Shown here: positions 45,310-57,071 of the stretch, in pieces
Layout of the letters: each line of letters starts with the position of its first letter
How positions within the stretch are numbered: position 1 is the first letter of the stretch
Assembly (NCBI GenBank): GCA_047495785.1
Contig: JBLDXI010000030.1
Span: 620,001-684,000 of the forward strand
Direction: 5' to 3'
DNA from: Lepidodermella squamata
Taxonomy: Eukaryota > Gastrotricha
DNA: 64,000 nt
Translations under genes and position numbers: made by a program
Notes under the pieces: model-generated
Seen by the model: only the letters and a program-made list of their open reading frames with translations
The model's database searches: none
Told to the model about the DNA's origin: nothing

Positions 45310-45606
45310 ATGTTGTCTTTTGCTGGTAATAATTCTGACGAAGATAAAATTCCTGTCATCGCATTTGACCAATTATCCGAGCAGCAAATTGTTATCCCGA
45401 CCAATCACGTGACCTTAGCCAGCCTGCAGCTCGAAGCGACGGACGCTCAATTTTCGCCGCCTGTCATCAATGCCTCCGACCGTTTAAAAGCTCAAAAAGC
45501 AGCTAGTCAACGCAACATTAGACTATGGGCCAGCTTTACCATAGCTTCTTTCGCCATAGTAGCAGTCATTGTTTTCGTTGCTTTCTACCTATCATCGCCA
45601 AAATAA
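45310..45606 (+). CDS. Small tail-anchored-type membrane protein, tandem copy 1 (98 aa)
   Basis: The ATG at 45310 opens the frame; an earlier TTG was rejected. It has no signal peptide. A polar N-terminal part holds the family motif LASLQLE near residue 38, then Lys/Arg residues (SQRNIRLWA) and one hydrophobic segment near the C-terminus (FAIVAVIVFVAFYL). This is the layout of a tail-anchored or type II protein. TTATTTTAG directly before the ATG could be a splice acceptor of a non-coding first exon. Two relatives follow on the same strand. The family is unknown to me. Confidence 0.6.
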   Translation: MLSFAGNNSDEDKIPVIAFDQLSEQQIVIPTNHVTLASLQLEATDAQFSPPVINASDRLKAQKAASQRNIRLWASFTIASFAIVAVIVFVAFYLSSPK

Positions 45607-45624
45607 AACGTGGATGAAAGATGA

Positions 45625-46146
45625 ATGATGCCTTCCATTCATTTTTTAGTCAGAGGTAGTGACAAATTATTACGTCATGTCGTTACACATGATATTGTAG
45701 TAAAAAAAAAACTATACAATATCACGCCAGAACAAAGCCCATTACCTATCACGAAAAAGCCGGGAGCACTTGAAAATATTTTTTTTGGACTGAAAGTTTT
45801 AACTCAAACTATGTATAAGGCTTGGCATGATGATGAGGAGCCAGTTTGGCCGAACAATGACAACGATCAGTCGAACGATTATTCAATCAGGGATTTCTCG
45901 TCGAATTCTCAGCCAACTTTGGCGTCACTTCAGCTAGCTGTAGGCGGGGATGCAAATTCAACCGCAGAAATTGCAGCTCGATCTCGAGAAGATATAGTTT
46001 CGAATCAAAGGCGGGTGCGAATCTTCGCAAGTATCATCATTGGATCTCTAACTCTGGTGGCCGTAGTGATTTTCGTGGTTTTCTACATGCAATCCAAATC
46101 GACAGCTACAGATGCCCCTGTGACGACTACTACGACTAAGAAATAA
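45625..46146 (+). CDS. Small tail-anchored-type membrane protein, tandem copy 2 (173 aa)
   Basis: It has the same plan as its neighbours: a LASLQLA motif, a basic SNQRRVRIFA stretch, then one membrane segment (LTLVAVVIFVVFYM) and a Thr-rich tail. It is longer at the N-terminus, with about 80 residues not found in the others and a polar Asn/Asp-rich stretch. It starts only 18 nt after the stop of copy 1, so shared transcription or a missed intron is possible. Function unknown. Confidence 0.6.
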   Translation: MMPSIHFLVRGSDKLLRHVVTHDIVVKKKLYNITPEQSPLPITKKPGALENIFFGLKVLTQTMYKAWHDDEEPVWPNNDNDQSNDYSIRDFSSNSQPTLASLQLAVGGDANSTAEIAARSREDIVSNQRRVRIFASIIIGSLTLVAVVIFVVFYMQSKSTATDAPVTTTTTKK

Positions 46147-46290
46147 ACCTTGATAATACATTTCTTATGCGACGTGAATTACAAGCCAAAAATTATGGCA
46201 GCTAAATAAATAAGAAGAGCTAATTACGCGCAGCTCTCATTTGCGAACATATCATTACTTAATGCTGTATTATTTGAAAATTGTAAACTT

Positions 46291-46593
46291 ATGGCTTTTA
46301 TTGACGGTGCTAAGCATCAGCTTAGTGATTCCGGTGATATTCAACCCGTTGCAGCCAGCGATGACAAACAGCTATCGGCCATTGCTATGCTAGCTGCAGA
46401 GTCGACCCTGGCTAGTCTGCAGCCGAGTGCTAGCAATACTATTCAGTCGAACCGATCGGCGCGAATACGCGGTAAACTAGTCGCGAATCAACGAAAAATT
46501 CACATAATAACCGGCTACCTCATCGCTGGTCTTGCGATCATTGGCGTAACGGGTTTTTTCATCTTTGGATTCGCTAAAAAGACATCGTCCTAA
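46291..46593 (+). CDS. Small tail-anchored-type membrane protein, tandem copy 3 (100 aa)
   Basis: It has TLASLQPS near residue 42, a basic VANQRKIHII stretch and one membrane segment (LIAGLAIIGVTGFFIFGF) near the C-terminus. The ATG at 46291 is well placed, with the N-terminal length matching copy 1. It converges with the MFS gene, whose stop lies about 70 nt downstream. Function unknown. Confidence 0.6.
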   Translation: MAFIDGAKHQLSDSGDIQPVAASDDKQLSAIAMLAAESTLASLQPSASNTIQSNRSARIRGKLVANQRKIHIITGYLIAGLAIIGVTGFFIFGFAKKTSS

Positions 46594-46663
46594 TTCAGCT
46601 ATTTTCCCCGGTTCAAATTATTCTATGTTTTATTTAAGCAGTATTCTGGTGATCAATAAAAAA

Positions 46664-48276
46664 CTATTGAACTATAACAGAGCCAGTGTTAAGCCGTCGA
46701 TACGCTGCGTTGCGCATCATGTTTTGAACGAGCCCGAGGGCCATGATGAAAGAGCATAAACTTGTACCGGATAGCAGGATGAAGCTCCATTTGAAGCAGC
46801 CCAAGCCGTAACAATATATTTCGTGAGGCTGGTAAATTCCAGCTTCGTAGATTGCACTGAATGAGAACGTGAACGGGAATCCTGAACAAAACCTTATAAC
46901 TCAAGCCCAATTAATGGTTCAAATATGATACCTAATGCTGCTGAAGTGACTAAAGCAACTCCCCAGTTTGAACCGAGATGCTTTGACCCGAATAACTCTC
47001 CAAGAATTGTCGGGGTCTGGCACCAGGTAAAACCCGTCGCCAGGCCAACTGCGATATCCGTCATGAGAATGACCACTAGCCTATCGCCATAAAACGCCGA
47101 AATCAACAAAAACAGAGTCTGCAGGGCATACGGCACGAGGAACACAACAGACCGCGGCCAGACATTGCGATGCGCTATCCAATCGGAAATTATTCCAGCC
47201 GCAAATTTCGCAACAGCCTGCATCGCAGTGGAGAGGGAAGTCACCAACATGTTCTGTTCGTTCAAATCAAATGATCGAAGATAGGACGGTAGATTCGCTT
47301 GGTAAACGATCTGGGAGCAGCCGCTCAGAACGAACTGGAGTAGGATGAAGTAGAAATTCCAATGGTAGATCACCTTTGTCACCGGGGTTTCGTGGAACGG
47401 ATATTCAGAGAAGTCACTAGGAGGTTTGTTCGGCTCATGTGACAGAATTATCTCTGCCGAATCTTCAGAGTCCTTGGTTAACTCGACCCCAACAGCCATT
47501 GTGCCATAATTTTCACTCTCTGATTCGTCGTCATTCTTCTTAGACTTGGCGACGTCAACATTTCCGACAAAAACGAAGGCCAGGCTGAACATGACCATAG
47601 AATAAATGCCAATTGCTAGGAAGTAACCCGCCAGATTCTGCTTACCCTCCTCGCCACTTTTCGTGTGGCCATTCGTGAAAAATGAGTTGTAAATTATCGA
47701 AAGCATCGTAGGGCCAACGCTAAGAGCTGCATCAACTATCCCGATGACTTTCCCGCGTTGTTCAAAGTCAAAATTCTCGGCATTTGGTAGAATGATTGCC
47801 ATGTACATGAAAGACCCGGATAGACCGACTAGAAAGTAAAGAAACTGAACAAGCCACTGTTCCCTGGCGAAGAACGGCACCCAATCTGGGATGCCGCCCG
47901 TTCCAAGCCATAGGAAGAACAGCCCTATCGCGGCGAGTATTGTCGACACCAGAACATTCATCTGCGTGCCGTATTGTTCGTAGAGGAGCCCAGCCGGGAA
48001 GCCGAGGGTCCCGCCAACCCCGCCAAGGGTTGAAACGAGATTTGCGTTGGTCTCTGTTTGGTTGTAGATGCCCCTCATAGCGTTTTGCCACGTGTTTTGC
48101 CATACTGAGGCTGCGGCGGATGCGCTGAGGCATGCGACGACTAGGCTGACCCATTTACCGGTTGTTCGATGGTTGTTTCTTGCGGAGAGCAGCGGGAACC
48201 ACCGCGTGGCATAGCGCCATTTCTCAGCACTAGAATCCAGGCAAGATTTAGCCTTATTCCAACATCTCGCAGACAT
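46664..48276 (-). CDS. Major facilitator superfamily transporter (2 exons, 520 aa)
   Basis: Exon 1 is 46932-48276 and exon 2 is 46664-46881. A 50 bp intron (46882-46931, TTCAG acceptor) joins in phase 1. About twelve membrane segments are seen, with a long charged cytoplasmic loop in the middle (SKKNDDESESENYG) as in MFS proteins. GGVGGTLGFPAGLLYEQYG near TM2 and DFEQRGKVIGIVDAALSVGP near TM4 recall nodulin-like or MCH1/SLC43-like members. The substrate cannot be told. The intron removes a stretch that would end the protein after the eleventh segment, so the spliced form is preferred. Confidence 0.78.
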
Positions 48277-48382
48277 TTTGAAGATAGGAAAAACAGGAAA
48301 GTAATGTGAGTTCTTATTCTTTTTATTATCTTATCAGTATAATTATATATCAGCTGTCGCGAGACATTGTATAGATAAAAGG

Positions 48383-49766
48383 TTAGCTTCGGGTTAGTGC
48401 TACGCTGTTTCGTAATCTTAGCACAAACCCAGGCCTAACAAGTTGGACTATTGGAACTAGAGCCATTTGCAGCATGCAGGCCATTACAGCTGATTTGTGG
48501 AACCAAGATGAATACGCGTGATAGCCAAAGCTGGAGTAGAAAACGGGGAATATGAAGCAGAGCATCATCGGGACGTTGAATACGCTGTAGAGGGAGACGG
48601 AAATGACAGATTGACGGGCGAAGAATAGCTCTTTGATTCGCCAATCGTTTGACTGGCTGCTTTTGGATGTTGTGTTTGTAGATCCCCTTTGTTCCATCGA
48701 CACCTTTGCACCTCGAATTTTCGTGAAAATTAGCCTAAAAATGAAAAATGAATACGGTTTTCTATGAAATTAATCTGAAATTTCAAATTTATTCTACGAA
48801 TTATGATTTAAAAACAAATGAATTTTCGAATTTTTTAATTGTCTTAAACTAGGTCAAACCAGTAATTGTAAGACATCGCCGAGCCTGGACCGACAAAAAT
48901 TAACGAGAGGAAAATTAGCTGAAGTAGCGAAGAGTCGATGTCACCGGCTAATTTGTTGTAGAACGCAGCGCAGACTTGAGTTGTGCCATTAGCAATTATT
49001 CCGTTGTTCGCTGTAGCGGATGGGATGGCTTTCACTGTGAAGCTCAATAAAGGATAGATGGACGTGAAATACACAGCAATGCCGCAGATCAAGAACAAAA
49101 CCAAACATGCTGAGGATATCTGAAAATTGTCATTATAAATTATGCATTTTATTTTTAAAAAATTTTTAAAAATTCTGAGTAAGCTAGAAAAAATTGAAAT
49201 TCGCTGGATTATGACGAAATTTCAAAAATTTCAAAATTAAATTTAAAATTATTTCGATTGATAAATTTAAAAAAAATTAATAGCCTACTTTATCTCACCT
49301 TTTTCCAGTTGCTTTCAATCATTGGTGTTTTGGACAGGACACAAACTCGGCGTTCATAGCTGATCAGAGCCAAAACACAGACCGCGAAACAACCGATGGT
49401 ACTCATCAGCCAAAGTAAGGCTGAACACGCCGATGAACCAGCCGTCCAGTTGCCATCGGGCAGAGTGATCAATAGCATGATGCTGTAATCAACCGCAAAC
49501 GCCATGTTGCTAACGTTCAAAATCGTGACAAGGATCAAAAATGATCTCTTCACAGCTCGTTTGTGATAAACGATGATGTTTGTTGTATTTGATACGACAA
49601 GTAACAGGGTGACAAAAATAACTGGCAGGGTGTATGCCAGCCGGTCGATGACTGTTATCGCACTCAAATCGTGGATCCAGCCGACAAAGTACGGCCTCGG
49701 TGCATCGAAACCAGTTTCTGGGAGGTTCAAAACTATCCAAGAATCTTTAATGCAGGTCAAATTCAT
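48383..49766 (-). CDS. Rhodopsin-like (class A) G-protein-coupled receptor (3 exons, 359 aa)
   Basis: Exons are 49299-49766, 48860-49119 and 48383-48734, with introns of 179 and 125 bp, phases 0 and 2. Seven hydrophobic segments are seen. TM3 ends in ISYERRVCVL, where the ERR is in the place of the DRY motif. A Cys before TM3 (GSSACSALLW) and one in the second outer loop (TTQVCAAFY) can form the usual disulphide. An N-terminal NLTC sequon lies outside. TM7 lacks a clear NPxxY. Ligand and subfamily are not known; chemosensory receptors of small invertebrates often look like this. Confidence 0.65.
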
Positions 49767-50131
49767 CGTGTTTTTCGCAGTTAGGATCTTAGATGAACTG
49801 AAACTAGCAGACTAGCCCGAATTTTGAAACCAGGTAGGGCTAATTCAGAAGCTTGCCAGACTGTTTTCACGCATAAATGCGATCCTCGTTCATTGGGACA
49901 AATTTCCGGCTTTAACCAAATCAATAACACAATTAGGATTTCAAGTTGTTTATGGTAAGTTGAACCATCCTTTCCAGGTTTGTCCTCCAATAACGTTTGA
50001 TTTACTAAAGCTGAATGCTGAATGCTGAAAATATTTGATTTTTTTTATTATTGCTGCAACCGACAATTTTTATTGATGAAGCTATTATTGAAACACACTA
50101 TTCAATTTTAAATTCATCGCAAGTAACTAGG
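49767..50131. other. Intergenic, nothing recognised
   Basis: This is upstream of the class A receptor and downstream of the first nuclear-receptor-like gene. Apart from GCTGAATGCTGAATGCTGAAA near 50009, I see no feature. Confidence 0.5.
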
Positions 50132-51518
50132 TCACTTTTTGCATTCCAAGCTAGGCAACCCAATACTTGTGTATCGCTCCTCGCATTCGTCCGATTCCAA
50201 TAAGTGTAAATTAAGGAAAAATCGGTTGAGATGCAGCAAATCGGGCCGCGTGAAGGCGAGTTCGTTGACGACCCCGATCGAAATTCGCTCCCATTCAGGT
50301 AAAAGTTCCTCGATGACACAGTCGAAACACCGCCGCCTGAACTGCGCGTCTCTTTCGTCCGGGAACGTGCTTTTCAGGTACCAGTCCAAAATAGCTCGCA
50401 ATCGATCGGCAATCGATTTTATTTTTTCAATTTTCTTGAGCTGACGAGGATTAGCGTCACATACTAAGAAAAATTGGTAAAAAATTGAAAAAAATCGAAG
50501 TAATTAATTGAAATTTTTGAATTTGAACTGAAAAGAAATGAAAAATTTAAAATTGTCGAATGACATTTTTTTATGAAAAATTTGGCCGTCAGAATTAGAA
50601 AAATCCTCCTTAATTGTTTTGATGCGCGTTTTAATTTTTAACCTCGAAAAAATGTTGCGGCTTGAAGCAGAGAAAATTCAACGAAAGTTGGGTGCCATTG
50701 GGCCATGACAGCTCTCATTTTGCCAACAGGACCAAACAGGCGTTTATGCATCGGAAATTGTTCAACGAAAATTTGCTCAAATTCGCCATTCATCGCAAAT
50801 AAATGCCCAGCACAACTTGGCAGTGAAGATTGCAGGACGATCATAGAAATTAGAGAGCGGGAAAATAAATGGCAAACATCGCAGTTAGGTATCGAAACAG
50901 CTAGAGATCGAAGCGTTTTAGCCAGAGTGGCGCCGGCTGTTAACATTTCTCCAAAACAGTCCATCGAATGGGCCCAAGTTGAAGAATCTCTAAAAAAATT
51001 CAAAATAAAAATTCTTCCTTAAAATTTTTTCCTGATTTATTTTTAGAAAATGTAGAATTTTTCATTTAAATTTAAATTTATTTATCTGGTAATTTTATTA
51101 TTAATTCTGAAATTTACGTGAAAGTTTTTTGGCCAGACCAATCGATCGATTCGATTGTCGATAGTTCAGAAGCGGCTGCTAGTACGATTTTCAAAATTTT
51201 CTCAGCATTCGCGAGTTCAGGCCTCAGCGTCGCCTCCGGCAGGCGGCCCGTTGAAAATTGCTCATAAACTTTGAAACACGTGTCCAATTTGCAGCGAATG
51301 CAATAACGCGGTCGATTTGTGAGCGATGACTCATCGCCAGGTCGCGTGTTGGGTGGTGCAATTTCGCATGACCCACCGCCGCCGACTATGCAGGTCAAGT
51401 TATCTCGGCCATCTTTGTAGTGCCGAATAAAATTGAGGCAATCAACACAGAAAGGCTGAGATGCGGCGTCCGCCAGGCACACCCAGCATTTAAAACGGTC
51501 GCAGGCTTGAACAGACAT
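50132..51518 (-). CDS. Nuclear-receptor-like protein with degenerate DNA-binding domain (3 exons, 359 aa)
   Basis: Exons are 51118-51518, 50643-50989 and 50132-50463; all joins keep frame and match the paralogue at 51692-53281 in phase, with the middle exon of equal length (347 bp). The N-terminus has two Cys clusters in nuclear-receptor order: CWVC, FCVDCLNF, then LTC, CEI and CIRCKLDTCFKV. The P-box region FCVDCLNFIRH departs from the usual C..CK.FF. The rest is helical, in the place of the ligand-binding domain. It could be a DNA-binding regulator or a member that has lost DNA contact. Confidence 0.68.
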
Positions 51519-51691
51519 CGCAACAACTAGAATTCATCTGCGATTATTTTGGAAAATAATCCATAATAAACAGTGTCTATTATTTCCGGGTCGATTTAAA
51601 AAATGCCCTAAAAAAGGACAAAAAAGAGACAACAAGCTGTGTTGCGTAATTTCTATAAAAAAATTAGCCTCCTTAACTATTTTTTGAAATT

Positions 51692-53281
51692 TTATTTCAT
51701 TTCAATGCTTGGCAATCCGATAGCACGGTAGCTCTCTTCACATGCGCCAGCATCAAATCGGTGAAGTTGGATAAAATTTTTATTAAGGTGGATAAGGTCA
51801 GGCCGGCTGTTAGCAAGTTCGTCAACTATGCCCAAGGCCGTTCTTTCTAACTCGGGCACCAGCTGATGCAGGACCAGGTAGAAGAACTGCCGCCGGTTGT
51901 TGTAGTCGTTTTCGTTGTTGAAATTGCGACGGAGAAACCAGTCGTGAATAGCCTCCAAGCTATCGGAAACATTCCTGATACCGGTTAAATTCTGAACCTG
52001 CCACGAATGCGTCCCGCTTGCTGTAAAAATAATTAAAAATTCAGCCAAAAATGAGAAAAATTGTAAATTATTTTTTAAAAGAGAATTGAATTTGTTTAAT
52101 TGAATTTTCAAAAATATTAAAATTGAAGAAATTTCAAAATTTTCCTTAACTAAAAATTGTGCAATTTTTTAATAAAATTTGATAAAATTTACTTCGAAAA
52201 AACGTCGTGGCTACAAGAAGGCTGAACTCGATGATAGTCGGTCACCAATGTTCCATAATAAGCGACAGCTTTCGTATGCCACTAATTATCCGCCCATGTA
52301 TAGGAAAGTAGGACATAAAGCTAGGCAGAAAACCCTGGCTCATGGCGAAGAAGCGATCGCCACAGCTGGGTAGTGAGCACTGCAGGATAAGGATTGGTAA
52401 AAGGGAGCGGGAAAACAAGTGGCAAAAGTCGCTGTCTGGCAGCGATGGGGCGAGAAAGCGAAGGGAACGAGTGAATACAGCACCGGCTTGCAGCATATCG
52501 GCGAAACCAAGCATGGTCTGCGCCCAAACGGTGACATCACTAAAGAAAAAGAGAAAAATTGGATAATATTATCTCAAATCTTTGATGACTGAAAGCTGAA
52601 AGCTGAATGCTGAAGCCAAAATCATCTAAAAATATTTTACCCAAAAATTGGAAAAATTGAAAATTTCAGAATTTGTTGCGCGCAATATTCTTCCCCAAAA
52701 ATCGCATAAATTGTTGTAAAATACCCCTAAAAATCGAATTCAACCCTGAAGTTTCGACTTTCTTATTTCTGTAAAACTTTAAAATTTCTCAAAAAGTGAT
52801 CGAAAAAGGAAAGAGTGTAAAATAATTCATAATTTCCCAAGTTTGAAACATTTTTTCCCTCAATAATTTACCTGTGACATTTTGGTTTTGGCCATTTGAT
52901 TGCCTCTACAGCTGATAAAGTTGAGATTGCTGGCGTCAACATTTGCAAAACTTGCTCCGAAATAGTCAATTCGGGCCGAGAAATTCGGGTCGCAACAGCC
53001 CCAGTTTTACTCGTCACTCTTTCAACCTGGAAGCATCGATCTAACCGGCACCGGATGCAGTTGCGGCGGCGCTTCGATCCGCCCATGAAAAGTGACCTAA
53101 AATCGATTAGGCAGTTGCCAAAGCCAGCTTCGCATTTGTAAGAGCTGTGAAAGGCCTTGTGATGGTCGAAAAACTCAGCGCATTCGCTGCAAAATGGCGA
53201 CGAATTTGGCGATTTTTCACTAGAGGAACTTGCAAAATCCGACAGGCAAATCAGGCATCGAACGAAACTACAAGAAGTCAT
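51692..53281 (-). pseudogene. Nuclear-receptor-like gene with one premature stop (3 exons)
   Basis: Exons are 52872-53281, 52193-52539 and 51692-52020. The N-terminal fingers are better kept than in the neighbour (CLIC, FCSECAEFF, YKC, NCLI, NCIRCRLDRCFQV). In exon 2 a TGA at 52242-52244 stands where the paralogue has a His codon (TGG CAC CCA). The frame is otherwise open to the normal end and the splice sites are intact, so the loss is recent, or the stop is a sequencing error or polymorphism. A truncated protein with the DNA-binding domain could still be made. Confidence 0.68.
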
Positions 53282-53482
53282 TCTTAAGGTTTTTACGGGG
53301 AAAAAATTGAAAAACAGACTTTTATGAGATTGATGTGAGAACTAGCTAAAGACCTAATTAAGGCCAGTTTTTTAATTAGTGCAAATTACGTAACAGCTGG
53401 GCGGAAAAGTTTTCTTGATGTCCTTCTAGTTTTTCATTCGTGTGAGTAAGCGATTAATTGTATTTACTTTAAATTAATTAAT

Positions 53483-54560
53483 TAAACTTTCAAAGTCATA
53501 AGTCCGATAACAAGGTAGCGTTCTCCGCATTCGTCAGCATTCAGCCAGTGAAAAATCGGTTCAGATGAACGATCAGGCCGAAAATTGGCTAGCTCGTCGA
53601 TGACGCTGAAAGCTGCCTACTCGAATTCCGGAACCTATTGCAGGAGGACCACATTGAGCAAATGCCACGATCTAAAATTTATAATAATTTATTTGTGAAT
53701 AATATTTAAGAAAATTCAGATTTTATCCAATTTTAAGAAATTTACAATTTTTTTATTTTAATTTTTAACAAATCTTTACAATTTTTAAAATTGGAAATTT
53801 TCGGCATTTTTCAAGATTTTGTGCGGTAAAATTACCTATAAAAAATGTTATTGCTTGGAGTAGGCTGAATTCAGTATATTTGGCCGCCACTCAGCCATAA
53901 CGGCCAATATTTTTCAAATCGCATCAAACAGTCGTCGATGAATCGGGAAATAAGCGACAAAAATCTATGCAAATTCTTGGCCCATGTCAAAGAAATGTTG
54001 TGAACAACTCGGCAGCGAGCATTGAAGGATGACGATAGGCACGAGAGACCAAGATAATAAATGACACAAATCGCTATTCAGGATTAAGTTGTCGCCAGAG
54101 CTATATTGATTGAATTGATCGAACAAAATCAGCGCCAGATTGCATCATTTCACCGAAAGCAATCACCGAATTGGTCCATACTGATTGATTCGTCGCTAAT
54201 CAAAAACGAAAGAAAAATCGAAATAAAATCAACATTTTATATATTGGGACTTTCGAGTATTTTCGCCGAAACCCGAAATAACTTTTCCATCCTCCATCCG
54301 GTGACCTCAACATTCAGAATTTTAAAGTTAATTTTTTAAATTTCAAATGTCTAAACAAAAAAAGGTTTTCATTTTGATAAAAATTACTGACTTGGCCATT
54401 TGATCGATTCGAAAACTGATATGCGAATCAAAGATCAAATTGCATTTTTCATGCCTGTTTACGTGAGCTTGTTCAGGCCAAAATTAGGCCCCTTTACCAC
54501 GCCAGCAGTTATTGGATTTTTTTCAGATTTCATAAAAGCCACAGTCGATGTCGCTTTAGA
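53483..54560 (-). pseudogene. Third nuclear-receptor-like copy, heavily decayed
   Basis: Minus-strand remnants line up with the other two copies. An exon-3-like part at about 53483-53670 has several stops (DELANFRPD and ADECGERY still readable). An exon-2-like part at about 53835-54190 keeps a LQCSLPSC-like segment, and an exon-1 tail lies near 54390-54560. Frame breaks occur throughout. No Cys fingers are left. Confidence 0.6.
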
Positions 54561-54829
54561 CGCGATCAAATTTGTCGTATTCTAGAATTTTGCTGCTGTT
54601 TTTCACGATAGAAAGATGGCCATCATTTTTTACTATTTTTCGAGTTTAGAAAAATTCGATGAAATACGGTATATAATATCCAGTTTCCAGTTTCAGTAAG
54701 CCCATGGAGTAAAAACCATTTTTTTCCGATTTCCCGACGACTTTATTTGTAAAAATCATGAAAATAAGTGCGAAGGCACCACAGTCCACAGTAGAAAAAG
54801 TTAGTGTCGAGTTGAATGACAATAATATC

Positions 54830-55780
54830 AGTTGAGGTAGCATCAGATAAGAATCGCACCCATGAATGAAGTTGCTTTGAGCTATGAGAGGTAGGTACAG
54901 CTACGTCTCATTGTTGAAAGCTAAAAAGGCAATTCTAAACTTGTTGCCACCGGCTAGATTCCCTAAGGTTAAGGTTAATAAGATTTCTGTTTCACATGAG
55001 AAGCCAATATTAGATGGATTATTGAGATGAGTTTTCATGACGTAAGGTTATATAATAATAATATATAATATAATATATAACAATAATATATAATAAGGTC
55101 TATAATAAGAGGAAAATTCTACATGTTTCAAGCTTAAATGAGTGACTTTTGAAGTCTGAATTATTTCTAATTTAGCTGCTTGTTGTTTGCAGGTACTAGG
55201 GCGTCGGAGCCAAAATGGTAACGGCGTAGCATTTAGCACTGCAACGGCCAAAAGCGGAGTTGCAGGCGAGAATAGCAGGCGGAGTAGCGGATGACGCCAC
55301 AACTGTTCCAAAAATTGCACCAGCAGCGCCGTAGCAAGCCACAACTAAAAAGGCACAACCAGCTTGACAGATGCCGTACAAAGCAGGGCCGCCAAGAACA
55401 GGCGTGGTCAATTGCAAAGCGATTGCGAGAGCGATGACCAAAATAATGTTGTGTTGAGTCATAATCGTTTGCCTTGGGCGGTGTTGCAGGTAACCTTTAT
55501 TGGTTATCTGATGGCTTGAGTAAAACCTATAATATGATTACAAAACGATAGCTATATAACCTGTCAAATGATGTGTCAATGGCTGAAACTACAAGAAACT
55601 CTGCGCTTTAAAATATATGTGAAAAGAAATGTGAAAAAGGATGAATGAAAAAAATGGAAGATAGCGTCCCTTTTTAAATGGTGGTGGAAGGATCTCGATC
55701 GAAAGTGACACGTCAGCATGGAACTCTCTGGAAAGTTGCCGATTAATCATTTTATGCAGTTAATGGATTTGTTGCTTGGT
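54830..55780. repeat. Duplication unit A carrying a Cys-rich peptide gene
   Basis: Shared markers with the other units are GTAGCATCAGATAAGAATCG near 54838, CCACCGGCTAGA near 54948, the peptide gene, and upstream of it GTGACACGTCAGC and GAAAGTTGCCGATTAATCAT near 55705-55750. Compare 61019-61960. Confidence 0.75.
55196..55462 (-). CDS. Small secreted Cys-rich peptide, family copy 1 (88 aa)
   Basis: The signal peptide is about residues 1-24 (ends TTPVLGG). The mature part has Cys in GICQAGCAFLVVACYG, then an Ala/Gly-rich hydrophobic stretch, then ACNSAFGRCSAKCYAV and the end ILAPTP, six cysteines in all. Similar short proteins occur in nematodes and fungi (I recall the loose name zygote-specific or Cys-rich protein), without a known function. 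Copy 3 at 61351-61617 is about 80% identical. The high Ala content suggests a hydrophobic or surface-active peptide, which is inference. Confidence 0.75.
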   Translation of the reverse strand: MTQHNIILVIALAIALQLTTPVLGGPALYGICQAGCAFLVVACYGAAGAIFGTVVASSATPPAILACNSAFGRCSAKCYAVTILAPTP

Positions 55781-56689
55781 ATCAAAAATATGACGCAATA
55801 AGAATTAGTCAATAATTTATTCTTCCATGCCCCCTGCGCATCCAATATTGTGGCAAATTGCGATGATTATTTCAAAAGAATGTTCGCTATCTCAACCGCG
55901 AACAAGCGGTTGATAAATAGTTCTCATGTCAATGGCTGAAGTTACAAGAAACTCTACGCTCTAAAATAGATGTGAAAGGAAAAAAGGATGAATGGACTTC
56001 CCCGCTACCCGCCCGTCAACCGCCTCAAATACGCTTCGGCAGATACATAGTCGCATTTATTCAATGTAGTCTGGCGGTACTTGATTCTAAATCATCTTCC
56101 AAAAAACAAGTTTTCATTGCAACCAATGCGTCGCAACGAAAAAATCAGTCGTGGCTACGACTCTTATGCGACCAGGTTATACAGGTTACCAGAAGCAATT
56201 AGAAGCGACTGCATTTCTCAACTACATAAATAGCTCGATAAAATTTGGATGCCTCTGTTAAACAAAATACTGCTAAAATATATCGAAATTAATAAGGAGG
56301 AAATTTATACTCTGTATCTAAAACGCCTCTATTTTATAGCCTGTTCTCAACATTTTATCGATGAAAGTGTTCAACAGCTGAATATAGAATATAGCTGACT
56401 AATGCACCCGACTTGAAAGGCTCAAGATCTTTCTAAAATCAAGCACAGGATGCCAATTTAACACTTGAAACTTGTAGATACCGGCCAAAATTCCATAAGG
56501 GAACATCACTTGTAATATTCACATGGTAGCATTGTTCGGCAGAGTTGGCCAGATGTGAAACGGAACGACACGGAGGAACCTTATCATTAAGGCCACAAAG
56601 TGGCAAATCATTAAACGCTTTAAGCTTTAAGCTTAAGTAATTGAACGTTGAAGTCCAGAGGAAAATCAGTCTTGATTTGTTTCATTGTG
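55781..56689. other. Intergenic repeats between peptide gene copies
   Basis: A 70 bp piece (CAATGGCTGAA.TTACAAGAAACTCT...) occurs at about 55577 and again at 55928, with a weaker match at 61741. The stretch from 56395 belongs to duplication unit B. No gene is supported. Confidence 0.5.
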
Positions 56690-56930
56690 GATCAAGGCAC
56701 CGGAGCCAAAATGGTAACAGCGGCGCATTTAGCACTGCAAATGCCGAAAGCGGAGTTGCAGGCGATGATTGCAGGCGGAGCAGCGGCTGATGCCAAAAGT
56801 TGCACCGGCAGCTCCGTAGCAAGCGACAGCCAAGCCGGCACAGCCAGTTTGACAGAGGCCGTACAATGCAGGGCCGCCTTTAACTAGCCTCAGCGCTTCG
56901 CTAAGGACCATAATTTATTTATTTATTTAT
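56395..56930. repeat. Duplication unit B, truncated by an ATTT repeat
   Basis: It shares the downstream part of units A and C (AGGCTCAAGATCTTTC, GATACCGGCCA) and the peptide gene remnant. It ends at an (ATTT)n run at about 56911-56936 in place of the signal peptide and upstream region. Confidence 0.65.
56693..56911 (-). pseudogene. Small secreted Cys-rich peptide, copy 2, frameshifted
   Basis: GGPALYGLCQTGCAGLAVACYG matches the family. Then about 11 bases are missing relative to copy 1 (after ATTTTTGG), and the C-terminal part (ACNSAFGICSAKCAAVTILAP) is in another frame. The usual signal peptide is also lost, replaced by unrelated sequence next to an ATTT run. Confidence 0.75.
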
Positions 56931-57071
56931 TTATTTAGAAGCTATGACACCCAAGAGATGGCAGCTTGACAATGTTTGAAGGAAAAAGCAACAGATAATT
57001 TCAGGACAGGTTCAGATTTAGGACAGGAAACAAACACAGTAAGAGGAAACAAAGAAGGTTTGGACCATTCA

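Noticed and set aside
46689-46910. 19 bp intron or frameshift near the end of the MFS gene
   Set aside because: A 50 bp GT-AG intron (46882-46931) keeps frame and gives the last membrane segment; no frameshift is needed.
52242-52244. TGA read as selenocysteine in the second nuclear-receptor-like gene
   Set aside because: The paralogue has His here and no reason for selenocysteine exists in this protein type; a nonsense change is simpler.
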